From contig CAMPET010000282.1 of NCBI GenBank assembly GCA_946803715.1, positions 53,774-80,185 on the forward strand: DNA of 26,412 bases. The letters are read 5' to 3'. Position 1 is the first letter of the stretch. Each line of letters begins with the position of its first letter. Origin of the DNA: Beroe ovata. Taxonomy: Eukaryota; Ctenophora; Nuda; Beroida; Beroidae. Below, piece after piece: positions 19,190-26,412 of this stretch. The position numbers and the translations under genes are program-made. The notes below the pieces were generated by a model. The model did not search any database. It saw only the letters and a list, made by a program, of their open reading frames with translations, and was not told where the DNA came from.

Positions 19190-19850
19190 TTCAAAAAGAG
19201 CTGTGTCTACCTTCTTAGTTTTCGAGATATACGCGATAATTGGTTAATTGGCCAATTAGCTAATTAGGTGGTAATAGATGAACAAAATTATTGACTATAA
19301 AAAAAAGAGCTCATGCTATGGTATCGTATCCCGTCAAAATAGAACGTCTACCTTTCTTAGTTTTCGAGCTATGTACAATAATTACATTAATTGGCCAATT
19401 AACTAATTAGGTGGTCAAATATGAACAAAGTAATGGAGTCTGAAACAAAGAGTGGGTGCAATAGTATCATATCCCGTCAAAAAGAAACGTCCACATCTCT
19501 CAGTCTTTGAGTTACAGTCGATAATTACTTTAATTGGCCAATTAGCTAATTAGGTGGTAATGGATGAACAAATTATTGACTTTAAAACAAAGATCTCATA
19601 CTATGGTATCGTATCCCGTCAAAATGAAACGTCTACATCTCTCAGTTGTTGAGCTATACAAGTTAATTACTTTAATTGACCAATTAACTAATTAGGTGGT
19701 CAAATATGAAAGAAGTCATTGAGTCTCAATCAAAGAATTCGTGCAATAGTATCATATCCCGTGAAAATGAAACGTCTACATCTCTTGGTTTTCGAGATAT
19801 AGTCGATAATAACTTTAATTGGCCAATTAACTAATTAGGATATCGATAGA
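19190..19850 (+). repeat. ~143-bp tandem repeat with alternating A/B units
   Basis: The core TTAATTGGCCAATTA(A/G)CTAATTAGG recurs near 19243, 19387, 19530, 19672 and 19815 (steps 142-144). After the core, units alternate between GGTGGTAATRGATGAACAAA (19265, 19550) and GGTGGTCAAATATGAA (19410, 19695). The following CATACTATGGTATCGTATCC and GTGCAATAGTATCATATCCC alternate in phase. The array is therefore a dimeric repeat of about 285 bp. Stops occur in every frame; it is not coding. Confidence 0.9.
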
Positions 19851-20205
19851 AAAATTTTTCATATAGCCTAGTGCACGCTCCTTGTCCCAAGCTTTCATAT
19901 GCCGTTTCGATCATGCCTCTATCTTTTAGGGTTCTCGAGTTTACTCAATTACCATTTCGGTGGTCGTCGTCGTCGTAGTCGTCGTAGTCAAGTCGGGTAA
20001 GGCACTAATTTTTAGTGTTTTTATTATTTTTCGCTATTTTATTCTGGAAAAACGGATGGACCGATTTGCATGAAATTTTCAGGGTTCGTTCATATCGACA
20101 TGGAGACGAGCTGTGCAAATTTTCAAGGCGAACAGACTTCATTAACATGGTTTAATGACGGCGTGAAAATCGCGATTTTGGCGATTTGGTATATTTTTAT
20201 ATATT
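19851..20205 (+). other. Repeat-like non-coding stretch with a GTC microsatellite
   Basis: Contains GTCGTCGTCGTCGTAGTCGTCG at about 19965-19986. It is followed by a segment (ACGGATGGACCGATTTGCAT, then GAAATTTTCAGGGTTCGTTC) whose phrases recur loosely in the array at 20881-21650 (GATTGACATGAAATT). No gene recognised. Confidence 0.45.
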
Positions 20206-20280
20206 AGGGCTGGCAAGCGCGTTTTTGAAAAAACGCTGAATGACTTCACCACTGCTTTGGGAGTTCGTATCACTTCAAAC
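20206..20280 (-). repeat. Dispersed ~75-bp repeat, copy 2
   Basis: Matches 14033-14111 with few changes from TTAGGGCTGGCAAGCGCGTT to CACTTCAAACC. Similarity ends right where the GC-rich hairpin begins. Confidence 0.7.
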
Positions 20281-20281
20281 C

Positions 20282-20338
20282 AGCACTGCCCTCGGCCCTT
20301 CGAGCCGAGGGCAGTGCTCCGGGCCCTGCGGGCCGGGA
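20282..20338. repeat. GC-rich perfect hairpin
   Basis: AGCACTGCCCTCGGC (20282-20296) and its exact inverse (20304-20318) form a 15-bp stem with a 7-nt loop, CCTTCGA. A second imperfect palindrome, CCGGGCCCTGCGGGCCGGG, follows at 20319-20337. The surrounding DNA is AT-rich. Confidence 0.85.
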
Positions 20339-20880
20339 CCACGCCCATTTTCTTTCCGTGGCTGCGGGCACTTGCCAGCGCCCTGATAGTCCTTCTTTAC
20401 CTTTCATAATATTGTCTTGTAGACATGTTACATTGTAACATATTACGGAGGGAAAGTGCGCATTTTCTCAGTTTACGTATGAAGCGGCCTATGAAGTTAC
20501 GACCGTCTTTTTTCAACGAGGATTTTCTCAAACTTCCGGACTTGGAGCAGCTGATCAGCTTGCACCATGTTTTAGAGGAAAGATTGAGCTTTATCCCAGT
20601 ATGTTGCAAATGCTTGCTCCAAGTCCGGAAAGTTGAAATAATTGTTGTTGAAAATTGCCAAATTTTGATCGATCATAACTTCTCAAGCTTTATGAGCCTG
20701 GGTTTGGTGAAAAGACCATTGTAAAGTAGAATCTTTCGGCTTTGATATGCAATAAAATAGAATGCATCGAATCTCATACTGTTGATTTGATAGATCGTTG
20801 AGTACAGCACACTTTTCGGAAATAATGAAAAATGGCGCTGCGCGTTCCCCCAAGTAAAAATATCGCGAAACCAGCGCATA
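20339..20880 (+). other. Unassigned stretch with one 99-codon frame
   Basis: A plus frame at 20425-20724 includes MKRPMKLRPSFFNEDFLKLP and LEQLISLHHVLEERLSFIPV. Composition could be coding, but no family is recognised. GGACTTGGAGC (20540-20550) recurs inverted as GCTCCAAGTCC near 20618. I regard it as more likely repeat sequence than a gene. Confidence 0.25.
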
Positions 20881-21650
20881 GTGCCTTGAGCAGTGGTAAA
20901 AGTTTTAAGTCACTTGGTCAAACCATTTAGGAGCTATCCTCAAATGCTCACTTAAATCAACCTGATTTCGGTGTATCAGGGGTTTTGTCGCCCATTAACT
21001 TCAAAAGGGAGTATCCGATTGACATGAAATTCGGGCTATCCGAGTTTCTAATGATCCTTGAGCAGTGGTAAAAATTTAAAGTCAATCGGTCTTACCGTTT
21101 GCGAGCTATCCTCAAATGCTCACTCAAATCTGCCTGATTTCGGTGAATCAGGGGTTATGTAGGCTCATAGATTTGGAAGGGAATATTGAATTGACATGAA
21201 ACTTGGGCTGTCCGAGTTTCTAATAGTCCTTGATATGAGCTGTGGTAGAAGTTTCAAGTCAATCGGTCTAACCGTTTGGCAGCTATCCTCAAGTGCTAGC
21301 TCAAATCAGCCTGATTTCGTGGATAAAGGGTTATGTCGGCCCTTAACTTTGGAAGGGTGTATCCGATTGATATGAAATTAAGGCTGTCCGAGTTTCTAAT
21401 GGTCCTTAAGATGTGGTAAAAGTTTAAAGTCAATCGGTCTTACCGTTTGCAAGCTATCCTCAAATGCTCACTCAAATCTGCCTGATTTAGGTGTATCAGG
21501 GGTTATGTAGGCTCATAAATTTGGAAGGGAATATTGAATTGACATGAAACTTGGGCTGTCCGAGTTTCTAATAGTCCTTGAGCTGTGGTAGAAGTTTCAA
21601 GTCAATCGGTCTAACCGTTTGGCAGCTATCCTCAAGTGCTAGCTCAAATC
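20881..21650 (+). repeat. ~174-bp tandem repeat with alternating A/B units
   Basis: CGAGTTTCTA recurs at 21041, 21213, 21389 and 21561 (steps 172, 176, 172). Alternate units carry TCGGTCTTACCGTTTGC...CTCAAATGCTCACTC or TCGGTCTAACCGTTTGGC...CTCAAGTGCTAGCTC, giving an A-B-A-B order with a dimer of about 348 bp. The first unit (20881) is more diverged. The array stops inside a unit at the n at 21651, so its true length is unknown. Confidence 0.9.
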
Positions 21651-21651
21651 N

Positions 21652-22146
21652 CAGTCTGACAGCTTTTACTCACTCCTCAAAAAAGGTCAGCTCGTGTCAA
21701 CGATCAACAAACTCAAACCTGAAGTTGTTTATATACATCTTGGACATGGTGATATAATCAGAAACCATGATATTGAAACAATCTCGGGTCACATTGATCA
21801 AGTAATTTGGAACATTCTGGAAAAAACTGATGCCAAGCTCTGTATCTCACTCTTGATCCCCGTCCCTGGAGCACCACACCAGAATGAAAAGATAGGGGCA
21901 CTCAACAGCATCATCTCGTCCATTGTGAACTCCTATAGAAGAACTGAGGTCAACAGGAGCAGATTCTTCTCATCTAACAACGACTCTCTAGCTGGATATC
22001 TGATATACAAACCGAGTGCTAATGGCAAACTCCTGGACCTCAATAGCCGAGGTCTTGCAAAGTATTGGATCAGGATGAGGGATGCCCTCAGACGTAGCCT
22101 TGGACTAGAGGAGACACGCCCAAGAAATCGATCTCACCATGAGTAG
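21652..22146 (+). CDS. LINE ORF1, SGNH/GDSL-hydrolase-like (5' truncated)
   Basis: Open from the n at 21651 to TAG at 22144. It begins QSDSFYSLLKKGQL in mid-protein; GTG at 21694 lies in frame but need not be a start. SGNH features visible are VVYIHLGHGDII (block III-like, normally G.ND), LCISLLIPVPG (central strand), and LLDLNSRGLAKYW at the position of the terminal D-x-x-H block, where the catalytic His appears as N. The catalytic Ser block lies upstream of the gap. Such esterase-like ORF1 proteins occur in CR1-type LINEs. The loss of H and the H-G-D variation suggest an inactive or diverged hydrolase fold. Confidence 0.7.
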   Translation, partial: QSDSFYSLLKKGQLVSTINKLKPEVVYIHLGHGDIIRNHDIETISGHIDQVIWNILEKTDAKLCISLLIPVPGAPHQNEKIGALNSIISSIVNSYRRTEVNRSRFFSSNNDSLAGYLIYKPSANGKLLDLNSRGLAKYWIRMRDALRRSLGLEETRPRNRSHHE

Positions 22147-23311
22147 TTGCTGCAATAATATGGCATCTAGGGACCTGAGTATCCTCTCATGGAATATACA
22201 TGACGCTGTTGATAGGTACGAAGGCCCAAAAGCTGATGACGCAGACTTTGCTGCGATTATAAGACTAAGCAAAATATTTTGTCTCCAAGAAACTAAAAAA
22301 GATTTCTCATTTCCTGACTATAAGTGTTTCAACAGCCTTCGGAAAAACTCTAGGTCTGGGGGCCTCTGTATTGGGGTTCATCGCTCCTTGGAAAATAAGA
22401 TCAAGCTGGCCAAAGTCGAGTCACCTGACATTCAAGCTCTTACTCTCCTCCTAAATGAAGGTTCAGAAGAAAATAAGATCACTATTTTCAATGTCTATGA
22501 TTCTCCCGAGCATGGTTCATACAAGAAGAAGATCAAGGAAAAGAATGGTGAACAGTTCATACCTACCTTAGAGACCCTGATGAACCTGATGGTGTCTACT
22601 GATAACTCAGGTGAGGTCTTCCTCACAGGTGACTTCAATGCCCGTACTGGCTGTGAAAACCATGGATTCATCGAGGATACAGATGATGATGTCCACCAGA
22701 GCCACCCTGTGCTTTCCGATAGGACCAGTAAAGACAGGGTGTTAAACAAAAGAGGAAGGGAACTTCTCGATCTCCTTGCGTGTAGAAACCTTTCCCTTCT
22801 GAATGGCACAACTATTGGAGACGCTCTGGGTGAGATGTCCTTTGCAGGACCCACAGGATCAAGTGTCGTGGATTACTCTGCTACATCTCGGAACCTGAGA
22901 AACTTTGTTAAATCTTTCCAAGTCCTAGACCTGACAAAATTCTCTGACCACAAGCCCTGCCTGAGCACGTTCAAATTTGAGGGATCCTTCCTATCATCAG
23001 ATGATATCCTGGAAAGGTACGAACGAGCTCCAACAAGTTACAAGTGGAATGCGGAAAGTAACACAGTCCACACAAAGTTCTTATCCAAGCAATGTGAGCC
23101 ACTAGTTGAAGCCAAACTCAACAAAATTATCGAGACCAAGTGTAGCAGCAAGGAAGACGTTTCTGCTCTGAATGCCAAAATTGTTGGTATTTTCTATGAG
23201 GCTGCCGATGAAATCATCCCAAGGAAACTAAAATATGGGCGCAGAAATTCGCCTCATAGGAAAAAAAGGCGGGCAATCAAAGCTAAAAATCCCTGGTTCG
23301 ACATAGAATGA
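22139..23311 (+). CDS. LINE ORF2 N-terminal part: APE-type endonuclease
   Basis: 390 aa. The ATG overlaps the ORF1 stop by 8 nt (ATGAGTAG). Endonuclease/exonuclease/phosphatase motifs in order are LSILSWNIHD (about residues 13-22), IFCLQETKKDF (catalytic Glu near 51), GGLCIGVHRS, VFLTGDFNARTG (Asp/Asn near 164-166), SVVDYSATS and LTKFSDHKPCLSTF (Asp-His near 270). All key acidic and His residues of an APE nuclease are kept, so this domain looks intact. It nicks target DNA for target-primed reverse transcription. The frame ends at TGA 23309 after NPWFDIE, where related elements continue into the linker before RT. Confidence 0.88.
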   Translation: MSSCCNNMASRDLSILSWNIHDAVDRYEGPKADDADFAAIIRLSKIFCLQETKKDFSFPDYKCFNSLRKNSRSGGLCIGVHRSLENKIKLAKVESPDIQALTLLLNEGSEENKITIFNVYDSPEHGSYKKKIKEKNGEQFIPTLETLMNLMVSTDNSGEVFLTGDFNARTGCENHGFIEDTDDDVHQSHPVLSDRTSKDRVLNKRGRELLDLLACRNLSLLNGTTIGDALGEMSFAGPTGSSVVDYSATSRNLRNFVKSFQVLDLTKFSDHKPCLSTFKFEGSFLSSDDILERYERAPTSYKWNAESNTVHTKFLSKQCEPLVEAKLNKIIETKCSSKEDVSALNAKIVGIFYEAADEIIPRKLKYGRRNSPHRKKRRAIKAKNPWFDIE

Positions 23312-23568
23312 CAGAATGTATCAATGGCAGGAGAGAATTGAGGAAACTGGCAAAGAAGTACGCAGAAAACCCCCTTGATGAGGCCCTGAGGCAATCGTAC
23401 TACTACCAAAGGAAAATGTATAGCCAGCTCATTAAGACCAAGAAGGAGGGCTTTTTTGCCAAGCTATGTTCAGATATTGAAAATGGCACCGATCTTAACT
23501 GGAAAAGTTTAAAAAACTCAAATCCAGTCACCAGATACACAGCACTCTGGATGCTTTCGATTTCCTGA
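23308..23568 (+). CDS. LINE ORF2 linker segment, in a different frame
   Basis: 86 codons starting at an ATG that overlaps the endonuclease stop (AATGA). RRELRKLAKKYAENPLDEAL and KTKKEGFFAKLCSDIENGTD are the usual basic linker between endonuclease and RT in LINEs. Near the start, ATAGAATG ACAGAATG looks like an imperfect 8-bp duplication that could explain the frame change. The useful part ends at the homopolymer 23511-23516, after which the natural continuation (LDAFDFLNFYRFFKELYS) is in the next frame; the last ~17 codons here are out of frame. Confidence 0.7.
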   Translation: MTECINGRRELRKLAKKYAENPLDEALRQSYYYQRKMYSQLIKTKKEGFFAKLCSDIENGTDLNWKSLKNSNPVTRYTALWMLSIS

Positions 23569-25763
23569 ACTTCTACAGGTTTTTCAAGGAGCTTTACAGC
23601 AACAAGAGCCTCTCTGAAGAAGAAATTGCCAAACTCAAACGTGACATGACTGTAACCCCAATAACAGCTTAACTCGAAGAGTTACTTGATGCAGATGTCA
23701 CACTTAATGAGTTACAAGACTGTATCGCAGAGGTGAAACAGGGAAAAGCCGTATCAGAGGTCCTAATACTCAATGAGTTCTTGAAATCCTCCACTCCACT
23801 TATGCACCACGCCATTTGTCACCTCTTCAACCAGTGTCCGAATCCTGGGGTGTATCCCTGGAACACATCCCTAGTCACCCCACTACACAAGAAAGGGGAC
23901 ACTTACAACCCCAACAACTACAGGGCAATAGCTGTTGCAAGTAACCTCGGCAAGCTTTTCTCCAGCATCCTTTTGAAACGTCTCATTAGCTTCAGAGCAA
24001 TGACTAATCCTGATACGCCCAACCAACTCGTCTTCCGAAGCTATTCCCAAACTTCAGATCACATTTTGATGCTTAATACTGTAATCGACAAGTACATCAA
24101 TCGCCAAAAGGGACGAGTCTACTCATGCTTTGTTGACTATGCTAAGGCATTCGACTCGGTTTGTTGGGAGGCCCTTCTGTACAAGCTTTGGAAAATGGGG
24201 ATTCAGGGCAAATTCTTCACCTGCCTGAAGGAAATGTACTCTTACTCATCTGCCAAGATTAAGCTTCTGAATAGACTGTCTGAGAAGATTGAGTTGCGGT
24301 GTGGTACAGAACAGGGACACCCAATGTCACCCGAACTCTTCAAGATATTCATACACCAACTCTCCGAAGACCTAAATAACCTCAGTGACATAAAGGTCCC
24401 AAAGCTCAATCATGTTAACGTGAGCCATCTTCTCTGGGCAGATGATCTTGTGTTGCTGGCCTTGAACCCAGAGAGCCTCCAAACAATGTTGAACGTTCTC
24501 CTACAATACTGTTCTGATTGGGGTCTTACAGTAAATACTGAGAAAACTGCTGTCATGGTGTTTAATCGATCAGGCAGGCAACTCAAGGAAAGCTTTGACT
24601 TCAAATTCGGAGATGTGAACATTCCGTCAGCGAGGGAATATTGTTATCTCGGTGTCACACTCAGCATAAGTGGCTCTCTGAAACCAGCTCAAGACAAGCT
24701 CCGACAGAAAGGACTGAGGAGCTACTTCGCATTGAAGAAGATGATCAACCTCAAGGAAATTCGAAAGTCCACAGTCCTCAAACTTTTTGACGCCCTGATT
24801 CTCCCAGTTGCTGCCTATGGAAGTCAAATCTGGCTTCCTAGCACTCAAGGATTCAGGCACATCACCAGACACCTGCAACAGTCCGCCATCCGCGAAGACA
24901 ATCTTCCAGTCAGAAGTTGCCTGACAGAGATTGCCCAGGACCCCATCGAGAGACTTCACCTTTCATTCCTGAAGTGGACCATGGGTGTCAACAAATTCAC
25001 ATCCAATGCTGCTGTGTGGGGTGACACAGGTCGTTACCCTCTTATCATTACACTCAGCAAGCAGACACTCAACTACCAGCAGCGGCTCCAAAGAATGGAT
25101 GTAGAAGACAGCCAAGCACTCGCGCGCCATGCCTACAGAGAGCAAGAAACTCTTAACCTCAATTGGATCGCCTCAATAAGAGATCTGAAGACAGCGCTTG
25201 AGGACAAGTTTTCGAGGAGTTTTCAACACCCAAGCCAATTGAGAAATGGGCTAAAGTCCTGGTTTGAAGAAAGCTGGTCAGTTTCCAAAGCCACCAATAG
25301 AAAGCTGACATACTACAACACTGTCAAAAAAATTTTCGGCATGGAACCATATCTCACTCTTAACCTTGGTTACTATGAAGGGCAAAGAATAGCGCAACTA
25401 AGAACTAGCTCTCACCGCTACAACATCGAGACAGGTAGATATGGTAGCAACAGGGACAATTTGTTGTGCAGAGTTTGCCCCAACTGCTGTGATATGGACA
25501 ACGAGGCCCTCCCACTTCTAGCAGAACTTCCCTTCTTCAGCCCCATCATAGAAGATGAGGAGCACGTTATTCACGACTGCCCATTGTACAATGACCTAAG
25601 ACGAAGGCTGCACTCAACCCACGCACCGCATAGCCAGCACCACAACTTGTATACAACATCCACTGTCATCAGGGAATTCTCAAGATTTCTCGAAGGTGCC
25701 CACGAGAAGCGTTTCCCAAGGAATCCTCCCCCCACCAAAAACAGATTCACTCAGACGGACTGA
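23517..25763 (+). CDS. LINE ORF2 C-terminal part: reverse transcriptase and Cys/His tail, one in-frame stop
   Basis: The frame entered at 23517 runs through STLDAFDFLNFYRFFKELYS, meets TAA at 23670-23672, then is open to TGA at 25761. RT blocks include TPLHKKGDTYNPNNYRAIAV (block 1-2), SCFVDYAKAFDSVCWEALLY (block 3, first catalytic Asp), CGTEQGHPMSPELFKIFIHQ (block 4) and LLWADDLVLLALN (catalytic ADD, with W in place of the usual Y). TVNTEKTAVMVF and YLGVTLS (blocks 6-7) complete the domain. The C-terminal part has CRVCPNCCDMDN and EDEEHVIHDCPLYNDLRRRL, a probable zinc-binding CxxC...H...C motif. The RT domain itself is intact. The single TAA, probably from CAA or GAA, and the frame changes make this copy unlikely to be autonomous unless recoded. 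Confidence 0.88.
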
Positions 25764-25812
25764 ACTATTAATCCATTCTCCCAGTTTTACAGTGTGTGTG
25801 TTTTGATGAATN

Positions 25813-26412
25813 GACACAGGTCGTTACCCTCTTATCATTACACTCAGCAAGCAGACGCTCAACTACCAGCAGCGGCTTCAAAAAATGGATGCAGAAGACA
25901 GCCAAGCACTCGCGCGCCATGCCTACAGAGAGCAAGAAACTCTTAACCTTAATTGGATCGCCTTAATAAGAGATCTGAGGACAGCGCTTGAGGACAAGTT
26001 TTCGAGGAGTTCCAACACTCAAGCCAATTGAGAAATGGGCTAAAGTTCTGGTTTGAAGAAAGCTGGCCAGTTTCCAAAACCACCAATAGAAAGCTGACAT
26101 ACTACAACACTGTCAAAAACATTTTCGCATGGAACTATACCTCACTCTCAACCTTGGCTACTATGAAGGGCAAAGAATAGCGCAACTAAGAACTAGCTCT
26201 CACCGCTACAACATCGAGACAGGTAGATATGGTAGCAATAGGGACAATTTGTTGTGCAGAGTTTGCCCCAACTGCTGTGATATGGACAACGAGGCCCTCC
26301 CACTTCTAGCAGAACTTCCCTTCTTCAGCCCCATCATAGAAGATGAGGAGCACGTTATTCACGACTGCCCATTGTACAATGACCTAAGACGAAGGCTGCA
26401 CTCAACCCACGC
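25813..26412 (+). mobile_element. Second, partial copy of the same LINE (RT C-terminal region)
   Basis: From the base after the n, sequence matches 25023-25624 of the first copy at high identity, in the same orientation, with two 1-nt deletions. These are GAGGAGTTCCAACAC for GAGGAGTTTTCAACAC near 26010, and TTTTCGCATGG for TTTTCGGCATGG near 26125. The deletions break the frame. It continues past the window end. Confidence 0.9.

Larger units (their letters stand above)
21652..25811 (+). mobile_element. Non-LTR retrotransposon (LINE), near full length, ORFs broken
   Basis: The plus-strand element holds an SGNH-like ORF1, APE-type endonuclease, reverse transcriptase and a C-terminal Cys/His motif. 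There are no long terminal repeats. An esterase-like ORF1 plus APE and RT is characteristic of the CR1/L2 side of the Jockey superfamily, but the clade is not proven here. Its left border is the n at 21651 (5' end missing) and its right border is the n at 25812, about 50 bp after the final stop, so the true 3' end is unseen. It carries frame changes and one in-frame stop, listed with each ORF. Confidence 0.9.

Noticed and set aside
22495-22854. 119-aa minus-strand frame within the LINE
   Set aside because: Antisense to the endonuclease domain, whose motifs are unambiguous on the plus strand.

Overview
This is a eukaryotic, almost certainly metazoan, nuclear window. Genes have GT-AG introns, and the proteins are animal-type: a receptor-type tyrosine phosphatase tandem domain, a Rab9-effector kelch protein, an SLC12 cation-chloride cotransporter, an SLC35G-type transporter, an 11-beta-HSD-like reductase and a purple acid phosphatase. 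Introns are fairly small and often filled with simple or tandem repeats. The mix suggests a marine invertebrate (sponge or cnidarian grade is possible), but I cannot fix the species from sequence alone. Single n bases at 1241, 11284, 14032, 18481, 21651 and 25812 look like joins or compressed gaps. Several coincide with sudden changes of context, so long-range structure across them should be treated with caution.

Left part (1-12,035) is gene-rich. A plus-strand gene gives its last four visible exons, the C-terminal phosphatase domain of a receptor-type PTP (1274-2959). A complete eight-exon RABEPK-like gene on the minus strand (9392 down to 4421, 377 aa) follows. Its 2.2-kb intron 2 contains a same-strand, intronless gene for a small secreted cysteine-rich protein of unknown family (7171-7740), and other introns contain minisatellites. 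An intronless membrane-anchored SDR of the HSD11B1 type (9825-10835, minus) comes next, then a possible 3' exon of an unknown minus gene (11011-11224) and the last two exons of an SLC12 cotransporter (11507-12035, plus).

Middle part (12,036-19,026): mobile-element debris, including a TIR element (12816-13197), two copies of a TA-flanked foldback MITE and a 370-bp-armed near-perfect palindrome centred on one copy. It also holds a three-exon SLC35G-like transporter (14575-15950, minus), three short exons of a purple acid phosphatase (17053-17692, minus) and a short fragment resembling a MULE-type transposase.

Right part (19,027-26,412) is repeat-dominated. Two unrelated tandem arrays (about 143 bp and about 174 bp periods) both show alternating A/B units, that is, a dimeric higher-order structure. 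They are followed by a near full-length but broken non-LTR retrotransposon: an SGNH-like ORF1, then APE endonuclease, then reverse transcriptase, then a Cys/His tail. Its three reading-frame changes fall at an ATGAGTAG overlap, an ATGA overlap and an A AAA AAC heptamer. A second partial copy of the same element runs off the window end.

The host genes do not form an operon or obvious pathway. The most notable items are the nested secreted orphan gene, the palindrome/MITE, the dimeric arrays and the frame architecture of the LINE.
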